From positions 124,001 through 188,000 of the forward strand of contig NZ_LRML01000007.1 in NCBI RefSeq assembly GCF_001647285.1: 64,000 nucleotides of DNA, in the 5' to 3' direction. Origin of the DNA: Rufibacter roseus (GTDB lineage: Bacteria > Bacteroidota > Bacteroidia > Cytophagales > Hymenobacteraceae). Of the stretch, positions 18,700-26,639 are shown in pieces. The notes beneath the pieces were generated by a model. It was not told the DNA's origin. It saw only the letters and a list, made by a program, of their open reading frames with translations, and did not search any database. How positions within the stretch are numbered: position 1 is the stretch's first letter; each line of letters starts with the position of its first letter. Made by a program: the position numbers and the translations under genes.

Positions 18700-19342
18700 A
18701 ATCAAAGTACTGCTGGCCGACGACCACAACCTGGTACGCAACGGCATTAGGTCTTTACTGGACAACCAAGAAGACATAGAAATTGTAGGCGAAGCTCAAA
18801 ATGGCGCTGAAGCTCTGGCCAAGGTGCAGGAACTAGCTCCCCACGTACTCATGATAGACATTGCCATGCCTGTCATGAACGGATTGGTGGCCACGGAGAA
18901 ACTACAGCAGCAGAATTCTCCGTGCAAAAGCCTTATTCTGTCTATGCACCACAACGAAGACTACATTCTAAAATCGGTGCAGATGGGTGCTCATGGCTAT
19001 TTGCTCAAAGACACCTCCCGTGAAGAAATGCTGCAAGCCATTCGTGCCGTGGCCCGCGGAGAAAAGTACTTTAGCCCCTCCGTCTCACAGGTGATTGTGG
19101 CTTCTTACCTAGAGCAAATGCAGAAAGTGGCAAAACCGGCTCCCACCAAAGCCAAGCTTTCTAAAAAGGAGAAAGCCGTATTGGTCCATTTGATAGAAGG
19201 AAACAGCAGTCGGGAAATTGCTGAAAAGCTGAACCTGAGTACCCGCACTGTTGACAACCACCGCGCCAACATGATGAGACGCCTTGGCGTGAAAAACGCG
19301 GTGGAGTTGGTAAGAAAAGCCTTGGCTGAGAAGCTGGTGTAA
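18692..19342 (+). CDS. NarL/LuxR-family response regulator
   Basis: This 216-residue regulator has an N-terminal receiver with acidic pair 'LLADDH', phosphoacceptor Asp in 'HVLMIDIAMPVMNG', Thr/Ser position 'LILSMH' and Lys in 'GYLLKDTS'. A LuxR-type HTH at about 150-210 includes 'LSKKEKAVLVHLIEGNSSREIAEKLNLSTRTVDNHRANMMRRLGV'. It is translationally coupled to the sensor kinase. Likely targets are the nirB and cobA promoters at 14466-15101 and perhaps nasA. Confidence 0.92.
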   Translation: MHKIKVLLADDHNLVRNGIRSLLDNQEDIEIVGEAQNGAEALAKVQELAPHVLMIDIAMPVMNGLVATEKLQQQNSPCKSLILSMHHNEDYILKSVQMGAHGYLLKDTSREEMLQAIRAVARGEKYFSPSVSQVIVASYLEQMQKVAKPAPTKAKLSKKEKAVLVHLIEGNSSREIAEKLNLSTRTVDNHRANMMRRLGVKNAVELVRKALAEKLV

Positions 19343-19353
19343 GACATGGCAAA

Positions 19354-19394
19354 AACAAAAAGAGGCGCTTCATACGTGGGCGCCTCTTTTTGTT
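19354..19394. terminator. Perfect bidirectional terminator
   Basis: A 15-bp perfect stem (AACAAAAAGAGGCGC pairing with GCGCCTCTTTTTGTT) with an 11-base loop lies between the response regulator stop (19342) and the convergent secreted-protein stop (19410). A and T tracts on both sides suit termination from both strands. Confidence 0.9.
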
Positions 19395-19409
19395 TGAAAC
19401 AAGTTTTTT

Positions 19410-21473
19410 CTACTGAAGCACTACGTGTCTTCTTACGACTCCCTTGGCTGTTTGAACCACCAGAAAGTAATTTCCTCTGGCAACTTTAGACACATCAAGT
19501 GAAGCGGAAAGATCTGCACCAGCAATTTGCTCCTCCTGAACCAGAACCGGACGACCCACGGTATCGAACAGTTTGATAGTGGCTACTCCTTTGCCAGCAC
19601 CCTTCACCTGCACCTGCAGTGTGGAAGTGGCGGGGTTTGGATACACGTTCGCGTTTGAGGCCGCTAACTCTTTTGGAAGGCCCAACACCGTGCTTTTAGC
19701 CGCCTCTGCGTAAGAAGTGGCTATTCTAATGCCATCTATGGTAAGCTCAGGGAAGTTTGTTCCCTGCCGGAGCGCTACCGTTCCTATTTCAGTTGGCGAG
19801 GAAGAACCTTGCGTGTCTACGGCCTGAGCCGTAGCCGGCTCCACCCCTAATTCTGGATTCACATAAAGCTTTGTTACGTTTCCGGAAGAAGTGAAATCAT
19901 ACCGCACTACCAACAGGTGCGTCTGGTTGACCGCATACTCCTGCTGTGTGTACACGGCGTCGGGGCTGTTGGCCGCTCCACTAATCCCAAACTGCACCCC
20001 GCCTGTGCCGGAGCGAACGTGAACCTTTGCCCGGAAAGTAGAGCCAAGGTTCTGCGGACCCAGGTGAAAGAAGTATTCGCCATTGGGTTTGGCGGAGGCT
20101 ACATTTACTAAAAAGGCCACAAAAACTGGAGTAGAGCGCTGTACTGGCCCAAACTTTTTGCTTACATCCTGACCGTTTACGTTCATCACAGCCGCGTTGC
20201 CACTTGAAGAAGAATAGAAATCATAGACCAGATTTGCAGATGAAACCGTAATAGCACCGCTTGTTCCACTGTGGGCCGTCCAGCCTTTCTCAGTTAAGGC
20301 GGTACCTTCCGGATAGTCGAAATTCTCTTCAAAGAGCAAGCCCCCCACCGTGGCCGAAGTCTGTTGGCTGGCACGACCTGCCGCGGTAGTAAGGTAGTTT
20401 TCTGTTCCAAGACCATTTCCTTCAGCGTATTCAAACACCGCAAAATGGTAGGTAGTGCCCACGGTGAGGCCGCTGACCGTTACTTCGTTTGCCCCGCCGT
20501 TATATACCACATAGTTGCCTGAACCCAATTCCTGCCCTTTCTTAAAAGCGGCATCGGCGGCGTAAGCTTCTCTGTCTGTTGGGGTGGCATCAACGGCTGC
20601 CCCTTCTTTTATGAGTACTAACTTTTTGTTCCCGTCGCCCCCGTTCAGGGATAACACCAAAGAGTTAGATGTTACATTGCTGAAAGCTATAGTGGATGGG
20701 GTAGTTGGTTCTGCCGCCAGATCTGGAACGGACGTGGTAAACGTAAACTGTTCTCCGTATGAAGTACCCGCCCCGTTGGTGGCATACGCCCGCACGTAAT
20801 AGGTGGTGCTGTGCTTCAGGTCGGCCAGTTCCCGCGAGAAAGCAGCCAATCCGCCGCCCATGTCAGCTTTGCTGTCTAGCAAGGTAGGGTTCTGCTTTGT
20901 AGACCACACTAAACCTTTGCTTGTCACCTCAGAGAGCGGAGACTCACACTCCGTACCGCCACAGGTGGCCCCGTAGTTCCCTATTCCGGTTACCGCTACT
21001 GTACCAATGGTAGGCGGATAAACCGCACCCAGACTTGTGCCCGAAACAGCCACGTTTTGCGTGGTGGCACCGGTGCTGGCTACACCAACGTTGGCGCTGT
21101 ACGCCCTATCTGAACTGGTGGGGATAAAACGCACTTCCACTGTTTTGGAGGCCACTCCGCCATTTTGCGGAGCGATGGCAACGGTTCCGCAAGTAAAAGT
21201 TGTAGTGCCAGATAGCCTTACCTCAAAACCTTCGGGTGCTGTGATCACCACCTCGGCAGTTAATCCGGAAGCGGTAACTGAAAAGGTTTTAGGGCTGGAG
21301 ACGGTGCCTACTTCCTGAGAACCGAAGCTCTCTAAAGAGGCAGTGGACAGGGTAATGGTTTGCGCCCCTGCTCTGCCGGAAAAGAAAAGCAGGAAAGCCA
21401 AAAAGGAAAGCAGCAATCCAGAGCGGTTAGAGAACCCCTTTTGACTCCTGCGGTTAGAAGTAATATTTTTCAT
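19410..21473 (-). CDS. Secreted protein with fibronectin-like domains and T9SS sorting domain
   Basis: This 687-residue exported protein has a signal peptide after about 18 residues (LLLSFLAFLLFFSGRAGAQ). A beta-sandwich of the choice-of-anchor type follows, with 'LESFGSQEVGTVSSPKTFSVTASGL'. Next are two fibronectin-III-like domains ('LKHSTTYYVRAYATNGAGTSYGEQFTF', 'LTVGTTYHFAVFEYAEGNG'), a LamG-like segment, and a C-terminal type IX secretion sorting domain ('NVYPNPATSTLQVQV...GNYFLVVQT'). It should be secreted or attached to the surface by the T9SS. The substrate is unknown. It precedes nothing else on its strand. Confidence 0.85.
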   Translation of the reverse strand: MKNITSNRRSQKGFSNRSGLLLSFLAFLLFFSGRAGAQTITLSTASLESFGSQEVGTVSSPKTFSVTASGLTAEVVITAPEGFEVRLSGTTTFTCGTVAIAPQNGGVASKTVEVRFIPTSSDRAYSANVGVASTGATTQNVAVSGTSLGAVYPPTIGTVAVTGIGNYGATCGGTECESPLSEVTSKGLVWSTKQNPTLLDSKADMGGGLAAFSRELADLKHSTTYYVRAYATNGAGTSYGEQFTFTTSVPDLAAEPTTPSTIAFSNVTSNSLVLSLNGGDGNKKLVLIKEGAAVDATPTDREAYAADAAFKKGQELGSGNYVVYNGGANEVTVSGLTVGTTYHFAVFEYAEGNGLGTENYLTTAAGRASQQTSATVGGLLFEENFDYPEGTALTEKGWTAHSGTSGAITVSSANLVYDFYSSSSGNAAVMNVNGQDVSKKFGPVQRSTPVFVAFLVNVASAKPNGEYFFHLGPQNLGSTFRAKVHVRSGTGGVQFGISGAANSPDAVYTQQEYAVNQTHLLVVRYDFTSSGNVTKLYVNPELGVEPATAQAVDTQGSSSPTEIGTVALRQGTNFPELTIDGIRIATSYAEAAKSTVLGLPKELAASNANVYPNPATSTLQVQVKGAGKGVATIKLFDTVGRPVLVQEEQIAGADLSASLDVSKVARGNYFLVVQTAKGVVRRHVVLQ

Positions 21474-21499
21474 GATAAGAAAGTAAATCTGAAGGGGAA

Positions 21500-22831
21500 T
21501 TAATTGATAACCGTGTTGTCTACTTTTGACTCTACAACTGTTTGTACAGAGGTAGGCAGGTTTGAGAGTAAGTCAAGACCAGTGGCGGCCTCAATGGCAT
21601 CTATGGAAGTGCGGTAAAGAGACCAGGGGCTACGGATGTTGTTATCATTAGGTGTGTCTACGGCAATAATCCTGGTGCCGGCACCTATGCGAGACAAATC
21701 ATTATCTCCTACAGGCAAAATCACCAGCACTTTCCAGATGCGGCCAGGAACCGTGATGCGCCCGCCGTCAATGGTGTTGGTGATGCCTCCGTTGGCGCCT
21801 GTACCACCCTGACCATAGCTCCCCATAATGATGTAGACCTCGTTGTTCGGCAGAAAGGATCTGGCATAGGCTTCCAGGTCGTTCCAGATGCCCTGGTTAT
21901 GCAGAGGAGCCTGCGGAATGATGTTGGTCATTAGGAACGTGGCGTCATTGTCCTGGGTATTGGCTTGCCTGTCGGCCGACGGAACGTTGTGCCCACGGTC
22001 AAAGCCGCTGCTCCGGTAGCTGTCGCCATTAGCGCGGTACCAGCCGGCCGGCAGCGCAGGGTCTTCACGGAAATTATCGGTGCGCACGTTAATGACGTTG
22101 TCAGAGGCATCCAGGTGCCAGCTTACCCAATTTGGAGTAACTCTGTCGCGGCTATAAGACAAAGCATACTCTCCTTTGCGCATGAGGTAGTTGTTCGGGT
22201 CAGATAGATCAGCCTTGGCACCACTCGGGTTACCAAGCGCCATGTGGTCGTTGTCGGGGTATTGCTCGCCCAGCGTAGACCCAAAGTCACTGACGGAAAG
22301 GTCATCAATGTTCAATTCAGACCCTGTACCGGTCACCTTCCGGATTTCCAGCTTTACCGGCCCCGGCATGTTGGCAGCAAAAAGGGCGGTCTGCAGTTTG
22401 CCTTCTGAGGTGATCACGGTGCTGCCCAGCTTCACCCATTTGTTACAGTTGTCGTCGCGCATGGCCCAGAGCTCCCAGGCGCTGCTTCCGCCGGTGCCGT
22501 ACACGCCGTGCTGCACCTGCACCATTCCGGCGCCGTTAGGCAAGGTGAACTCCATGGTTAGCTTTCCTCTCTGCCGCAGCCTTACAGATTGTTGTCCGTT
22601 TTTGCGGTCCAGCCCGGAGTTGGCTAAAATGGCTTCGTCAAAAGACCAGGAGCCGCTGCCCAAGGTCACAGAGCCAGGCAGGTAGTCCTGCTTGACAGCA
22701 GCTTCAAATGATTCGGAGAAGACAGTGGTTTGGGCGTGGGCGGTGGAGAGGCCTCCACCTTGCATCATCCACCAAAATAAGGTGGCCAGGGGCAGAAGCC
22801 TTCTTCCCCTGAATTTGTAAACACAAAGCAT
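21500..22831 (-). CDS. Secreted DNA/RNA non-specific endonuclease (NucA/EndoG family)
   Basis: This 443-residue protein has a signal peptide (cleavage near AHAQ, about residue 34). Residues about 35-185 form a carbohydrate-binding/jelly-roll-like beta domain. Residues about 190-430 are a beta-beta-alpha-Me nuclease with the DRGH motif (278-281, catalytic His 281) and metal-ligand region 'TNIIPQAPLHNQGIWNDLE' (Asn 303, Asn 312, Glu 320). The family cuts DNA and RNA non-specifically. A NuiA-like inhibitor gene lies just upstream on the same strand (23102-23500), which supports an active nuclease. No C-terminal T9SS domain is evident. Confidence 0.9.
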   Translation of the reverse strand: MLCVYKFRGRRLLPLATLFWWMMQGGGLSTAHAQTTVFSESFEAAVKQDYLPGSVTLGSGSWSFDEAILANSGLDRKNGQQSVRLRQRGKLTMEFTLPNGAGMVQVQHGVYGTGGSSAWELWAMRDDNCNKWVKLGSTVITSEGKLQTALFAANMPGPVKLEIRKVTGTGSELNIDDLSVSDFGSTLGEQYPDNDHMALGNPSGAKADLSDPNNYLMRKGEYALSYSRDRVTPNWVSWHLDASDNVINVRTDNFREDPALPAGWYRANGDSYRSSGFDRGHNVPSADRQANTQDNDATFLMTNIIPQAPLHNQGIWNDLEAYARSFLPNNEVYIIMGSYGQGGTGANGGITNTIDGGRITVPGRIWKVLVILPVGDNDLSRIGAGTRIIAVDTPNDNNIRSPWSLYRTSIDAIEAATGLDLLSNLPTSVQTVVESKVDNTVIN

Positions 22832-22869
22832 AAAAGCGGGTTTGGGTAGTATAAGAAAAGATTGTAAAG

Positions 22870-22886
22870 ATCTATATATTATAGAT
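22870..22886. promoter_or_regulatory. AT-rich palindrome before the nuclease gene
   Basis: ATCTATA-TAT-TATAGAT is a 7-3-7 palindrome about 40 bases upstream of the nuclease start, in the expected promoter region. It could be a regulator site, or it may simply reflect AT-rich promoter sequence. Confidence 0.35.
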
Positions 22887-22987
22887 ATATATACAAACTT
22901 TCTTATGATTACCTTTTGCGGCCGCTCATTATCTTTTTGTTACCACGGCCGCCGCCACTAATTTTCACCCAAGTTCCCGCTATACCT

Positions 22988-23023
22988 GTTTTGGGGCTAT
23001 TTTTCTGAAAATAGCCCCAAAAC
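22988..23023. terminator. Hairpin terminator after the NuiA-like gene
   Basis: GTTTTGGGGCTATTTT-tctg-AAAATAGCCCCAAAAC is a perfect 16-bp stem. It lies after the inhibitor gene (stop at 23102, minus strand) and before the nuclease promoter, so the two genes probably have separate transcripts. It is a member of the recurrent GTTTT...AAAAC hairpin family. Confidence 0.8.
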
Positions 23024-23101
23024 GCGGGCTCTAATGAGCGGTGGCAACCGGCATATTTTCATTTTTGAGCAGGACATGTCTTTCCTTTTGTGCGGAGCTG
23101 C

Positions 23102-23500
23102 TTAGGTTTCAACCAAGGTAGTTTTCAGGCCAACCAGCTGACCTTCAGTATCCCAACCTAAGAGGTAAGCAGTGAGGCGAATTTTGCCCACCCGATAGAC
23201 CTGCAAGTGGTGAAGCGACTGCAGTAATAGCCTTTCCAGCTGCTGGAATTTCAGGGCTTCCTGCCTTCTCTCCTCCCGCATCTCTGGCCAAACTTTGGTC
23301 ATGTTCCGGAAGAAAAACGATAGTTCCTGGGTATCAACTGGCGTTGTGGCGGGCAACTCTAAACGTCTAAGAAGCTGTGCAGAAGAGAAAGAGGCTTTCT
23401 CTTGCGCCCCGAAGTCTACAGCCTCAAAAGGCGCATCGGTCTCGCTGCGGTAAAACAGCCCCTGGGCGGCCTGCTCCAGTTCTATCAGTATTTGCTTCAT
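23102..23500 (-). CDS. NuiA-like nuclease A inhibitor
   Basis: This 132-residue cytoplasmic protein resembles NuiA, the inhibitor of the Anabaena nuclease NucA. The N-terminal 'LEQAAQGLFYRSETDAPFEAV' and the C-terminal 'QVYRVGKIRLTAYLLGWDTEGQLVGLKTTLVET' follow the family pattern closely, including the final Glu-Thr, which in the known complex lies at the nuclease active site (from memory). It should protect the cell from the secreted nuclease encoded next door before export. The recognition is from memory of the NuiA sequence; a profile search would settle it. Confidence 0.82.
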   Translation of the reverse strand: MKQILIELEQAAQGLFYRSETDAPFEAVDFGAQEKASFSSAQLLRRLELPATTPVDTQELSFFFRNMTKVWPEMREERRQEALKFQQLERLLLQSLHHLQVYRVGKIRLTAYLLGWDTEGQLVGLKTTLVET

Positions 23501-23577
23501 GCGGGAATATTACGATGCTGGCGCTTCAAAATTAAGCTCCGGCTCTTGAAGTACGAAGGTAGCCTACCTGAGCTTCT

Positions 23578-23613
23578 GTTTTCGGCTTGTTTTCATCAAA
23601 ATAAGCCGAAAAC
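23578..23613. terminator. Hairpin terminator after elaA
   Basis: GTTTTCGGCTTGTTTT-catc-AAAATAAGCCGAAAAC is a near-perfect hairpin after the acetyltransferase stop (23642, minus strand). It has the same design as those at 6426 and 22988. Confidence 0.75.
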
Positions 23614-23641
23614 GCAGTTTATGGGCGTTACAAAACAGCTT

Positions 23642-24091
23642 TTACTTTCTGACCATGTGGATGTGGTCAATGCCGTCTTCGTCGTACACCTCCCCTACCT
23701 GCTCAAAACCCAGGCTTTCGTAGAATTTCTTGGCGTACAGCTGCGCTCCTATTTTAATGGGTCCCTGCCCATACAATTCCTGAATTTTGTCTATAGATAC
23801 CTCCATCAATTTTCTACCTACACCGGTACCTCTCACGGCACCACTAGTCACTACGCGGCCAATGGACATTATCTCCGGGTAACTCACCCCCGCCGGCACC
23901 AACCTTGACGAAGCCACTAACTCTTGCCCTCGGTAAAACAGCACATGATGACACAGCTGGTCTTTGTTGTCCAGGTCCAGGAACACACAATTCTGCTCCA
24001 CCACAAACACATCGCTCCTGAGGCGGAGGTTGTCATATAGTTCACTGTTAGTTAGTTCTGAAAAGGGTTTGCAGAGGATGGTTAGTTCCAT
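23642..24091 (-). CDS. ElaA-type GNAT N-acetyltransferase
   Basis: This 149-residue protein matches the ElaA family: 'LYDNLRLRSDVFVVEQNCVFLDLDNKDQLCHHVL' at the N-terminus, then the acetyl-CoA-binding motif 'IGRVVTSGAVRGTGVGRKLM' and 'AQLYAKKFYESLGFEQVGEVYDEDGIDHIHM'. The family's substrate is not established. It stands alone with its own terminator. Confidence 0.92.
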   Translation of the reverse strand: MELTILCKPFSELTNSELYDNLRLRSDVFVVEQNCVFLDLDNKDQLCHHVLFYRGQELVASSRLVPAGVSYPEIMSIGRVVTSGAVRGTGVGRKLMEVSIDKIQELYGQGPIKIGAQLYAKKFYESLGFEQVGEVYDEDGIDHIHMVRK

Positions 24092-24207
24092 GAAAAAGGG
24101 TAAGGGATAATTGAGAAGGCAAAGCTACGGGAAAGCATTGAAAGAAAGGGGCTGTTCAGGAGCTGGAAAAATTTCTAATTCCCACAAAGCCCCACAAAAA
24201 AATGTAC

Positions 24208-24227
24208 GGACAGGTCGCGACCTGTCC
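24208..24227. repeat. REP palindrome copy 1
   Basis: GGACAGGTCGCGACCTGTCC is a perfect 20-bp palindrome, preceded by TGTAC. Three identical copies flank the REP-associated transposase gene. This copy is in opposite orientation to copy 2 by its flanks (TGTAC before, CCCC after), so the two form a pair as in bacterial interspersed mosaic elements. Confidence 0.95.
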
Positions 24228-24324
24228 CCCACGCATGCCTGATCCATCCGCATTGCCCGTATCTGCATTCCCGAGAATTCCTCTTTAAAGTTTCATGGGG
24301 AGCGATGACGTGATGGAGCCGCAG

Positions 24325-24344
24325 GGACAGGTCGCGACCTGTCC
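24325..24344. repeat. REP palindrome copy 2
   Basis: This is identical to copy 1 over 20 bp and followed by GTACA, the inverse of the flank before copy 1. The outer flanks (CCCACAAA before copy 1, TTTTTGTGGGAG after copy 2) also mirror each other, so 24186-24369 is one inverted two-palindrome unit. Confidence 0.95.
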
Positions 24345-24443
24345 GTACACTTCTTGAATTTTTGTGGGAGGCGGGAGTTAGGAACGAGTTGGGGTTATTG
24401 CCGTAGAGAAAGGATAGTTTATCTCTGTTTTTGCCCTGTTTTC

Positions 24444-24980
24444 ATGAAACCAGCCCGAAAACACAACCGCTTGCCGCAGTTCGATTACCGTCAGGAAAGG
24501 CTGTATTATGTGACGGTCTGCGTGAAAGACATGGCCTGTGTTTTTGGGGAAGTGCGGGCCGAGCAAATGTGCCTGAATGCCTATGGCTCCGTTGTGGAGA
24601 AACAATGGCAATGGCTGGCAGAGCAGTATACGTATGTTGTATCGCATGCCTTTGTGGTCATGCCCAACCATGTGCATGGTATCTTAGAAATAAAGCAAGT
24701 AGCTGAGGAAGCGGATTTGGCCACAGCTGCTGATACTCTTTCTCAAGGCTTTCCTTCCGCAAAAGCACCTAAAATAAAATCCTTATCAGAACTAATAGGA
24801 GCTTTTAAAACCACTTCCTCTAAACTAATCAAGCAAGCGGGTCTGCCAGATTTTGCCTGGCACCGCTCCTTCTATGACCACATCATTAGAGACGAAAGAG
24901 GCTATGAGAAGATTAAGGATTACATAGACACCAACCCCGCCCGCTGGCACGAAGACCGCTACCGCCCCGGAAAAGAATAG
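24444..24980 (+). CDS. REP-associated tyrosine transposase (RAYT)
   Basis: This 178-residue protein belongs to the Y1/IS200-like HUH superfamily. 'FVVMPNHVHGILEI' contains the H-x-H metal-binding motif, and 'YTYVVSHAFV' precedes it. 'FAWHRSFYDHIIRDERGYEKIKDYIDTNPARWHEDRY' is the typical RAYT C-terminus with the catalytic Tyr region. The start at 24444 (MKPARKHNRLPQFDYR) is chosen over an in-frame ATG at 24354, because family proteins begin this way and the upstream part is non-conserved. The start codon lies at the tip of a GTTTT...AAAAC hairpin (24426-24463). REP palindromes lie on both sides, so the enzyme probably mobilises or maintains them. Confidence 0.92.
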   Translation: MKPARKHNRLPQFDYRQERLYYVTVCVKDMACVFGEVRAEQMCLNAYGSVVEKQWQWLAEQYTYVVSHAFVVMPNHVHGILEIKQVAEEADLATAADTLSQGFPSAKAPKIKSLSELIGAFKTTSSKLIKQAGLPDFAWHRSFYDHIIRDERGYEKIKDYIDTNPARWHEDRYRPGKE

Positions 24981-24999
24981 AGAAAAAAAATAAATGTAC

Positions 25000-25019
25000 G
25001 GACAGGTCGCGACCTGTCC
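25000..25019. repeat. REP palindrome copy 3
   Basis: This third copy of the 20-bp palindrome is preceded by AATGTAC like copy 1, and sits 19 bases after the RAYT stop. It completes the flanking of the transposase. Confidence 0.95.
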
Positions 25020-25232
25020 AATCGTTCCCGATCCTCCTAAGCAGCTACCCACTCATTCCAAATCTGCGCGCTTTCCTGATCATCACAAATGCTAGATATT
25101 CCAACAGGAAACGCTACCTGCCTCCCATGTAGATTTTTTACCAGAAAACCGCAGATCACTTCCATTAATTTTCCTGCTTTAGTATTCATTTCTTTTCCTA
25201 CTTTTAGACAGCTTAAACCATTAACCAAACCT

Positions 25233-26396
25233 ATGTTTAAAAGAACAAGCTACCTCCTCCTATCCTTCGGGCTGCTGCTGGCTGGTTGCAACCAGACTAC
25301 CCAAACTCAGCCTACTGCCCATTCTTCCGCAGACACCGCCTCTCAAACGGAAACGTACCAGAACCCGCTAGACGTGCAGTTCGGTGACCCTTACGTGCTG
25401 TATGATCAGGCAAGCAAAACTTACTACATGTACGGCACAGGCGGAGGCGCCCACGAAGGCTTTGCCACCTATTCTTCTAAAAACCTGGTGGACTGGAAAA
25501 ATGAGGGACAGGTATTCTTCGGAAACAAGGAGGGATCGTGGGATGTGAAAAACTACTGGGCCCCTGAAGTGTACCACGTGAACGGCAAGTACTACATGTT
25601 CTACAGCGCCGACTGGCGCCATAATCCAAATAACGAGGAAGAAAACTTCCGTATTGGTGTGGCCGTGGCCGATAAACCCACTGGGCCGTTCAAAAACATA
25701 TCAGACAAACCCATCTTTGACCCTGGCTACCCAATTATTGATGCCAACGTGTATTTTGAGCCGAATGGCAAAATGTACCTGTACTACTCGCGGTGTGCCT
25801 ATAAACATCCGGTAGAAAGCGAAGTAGCCGACTGGGCTAAAAAGGAACGCCTTTTTAAGGAGATTGAAGAAAGCTGGGTGTACGGCGTAGAGCTGAATCC
25901 CGATTTTAGTGGGGTGATTGGAGAACCTGTGCTGTTGCTGAGACCACCGGTAAAGATGAACGACACCCAGGCCGAATGGGAAAGCCGCTCGGTTACCTCT
26001 AAAGAAGTGAACCGCCGCTGGACCGAAGGCTCCTACACCATCAAGCACGGAGACACCTATTACATGATGTACTCGGCCAACTACTTCGGGGGGAAAAATT
26101 ACGCTGTAGGTTATGCCACCGCCAAAAATCCATTGGGCCCCTACACCAAAGCGGCCAACAACCCTGTGCTGCAAAAGAACAACGAGCAAGGCGGCGTAGT
26201 CACCGGCACGGGACACAACAGCATTGCCTATTCCCCAGACGGTAAACAGATGTTCTGTGTGTACCACGGTCGCACCACCGCCACCGGAGAAGAGCGGGTA
26301 GTGTTCATTGACCCTATGCGTATTGAAAAAGATGGCAGACTGGTAGTAGATGGCCCCAGCACTACTCCTAAGCCCATGCCTTTAAGCAAGTACTGA
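25233..26396 (+). CDS. Glycoside hydrolase family 43 lipoprotein
   Basis: This 387-residue protein starts MFKRTSYLLLSFGLLLAGC, a lipoprotein signal with the acylated Cys at 19, so it is anchored to a membrane, probably the outer one. The body is a five-bladed beta-propeller of GH43 type: 'DVQFGDPYVLYDQASKTYYMYGTG' holds the N-terminal catalytic base Asp, 'YPIIDANVYFEPNGKMYLYYS' the pKa-modulating Asp, and 'WTEGSYTIKHGDTYYMMYSAN' the acid Glu. Substrates of the family are arabinan or xylan side chains; the exact one is unknown. An in-frame ATG at 25089 would add an unsupported leader. No SusC/SusD pair is present. Confidence 0.88.
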   Translation: MFKRTSYLLLSFGLLLAGCNQTTQTQPTAHSSADTASQTETYQNPLDVQFGDPYVLYDQASKTYYMYGTGGGAHEGFATYSSKNLVDWKNEGQVFFGNKEGSWDVKNYWAPEVYHVNGKYYMFYSADWRHNPNNEEENFRIGVAVADKPTGPFKNISDKPIFDPGYPIIDANVYFEPNGKMYLYYSRCAYKHPVESEVADWAKKERLFKEIEESWVYGVELNPDFSGVIGEPVLLLRPPVKMNDTQAEWESRSVTSKEVNRRWTEGSYTIKHGDTYYMMYSANYFGGKNYAVGYATAKNPLGPYTKAANNPVLQKNNEQGGVVTGTGHNSIAYSPDGKQMFCVYHGRTTATGEERVVFIDPMRIEKDGRLVVDGPSTTPKPMPLSKY

Positions 26397-26405
26397 TGCT
26401 TTTTT

Positions 26406-26446
26406 CTGTTTCAGGCCTGTTTTTTTGAAAAGCAGGCCTGAAACAG
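26406..26446. terminator. Hairpin terminator after the GH43 gene
   Basis: CTGTTTCAGGCCTG (26406-26419) pairs perfectly with CAGGCCTGAAACAG (26433-26446) around a T-rich loop. It lies 10 bases after the GH43 stop. Confidence 0.85.
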
Positions 26447-26572
26447 CATTATCTCAGACCTAATTTTTTTCAGAAGTTATTTCGCTACGGTAGCTGCCCC
26501 TTTGTTAGCTTGGCAGTGTAGTCATACAAAATGCCCTTCCCTCGTTCTTTAGATAAGGGCTCTCTTTTTGAG

Positions 26573-26639
26573 GGTGAACCCGTATGGGCTCGAACCTAAT
26601 ACCTACTTATCATTAATTAGTAGATCAATTTATTTATTC
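26573..26639. other. Left island boundary: tRNA-tail-like, att-like sequence
   Basis: The stretch GGTGAACCCGTATGGGCTCG followed by AACC and a CCTACTTATCA segment reads, on the minus strand, like the T-loop region of a tRNA (GGTTCGAGCCC). It cannot be folded into a full tRNA. An imperfect copy in the same orientation lies at 56666-56725, with shared blocks GGTG..CCC, AACC, CCTA.TTATCA, TTA.TAGA and AATTTATTT. Between the two lies the AT-rich defence cargo. A terminator-like stem (GCCCTT...AAGGGC then TCTCTTTTT) precedes it at about 26533-26570. The two sites may be decayed attachment sites. Confidence 0.4.

Noticed and set aside
22870-22886. Site of the WYL regulon or other named regulator
   Set aside because: The palindrome ATCTATA-TAT-TATAGAT is unrelated to the WYL operator, and occurs once.
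26573-26639. tRNA gene on the minus strand
   Set aside because: The T-loop-like GGTTCGAGCCC is present, but acceptor, D and anticodon stems cannot be paired; kept only as an att-like remnant.
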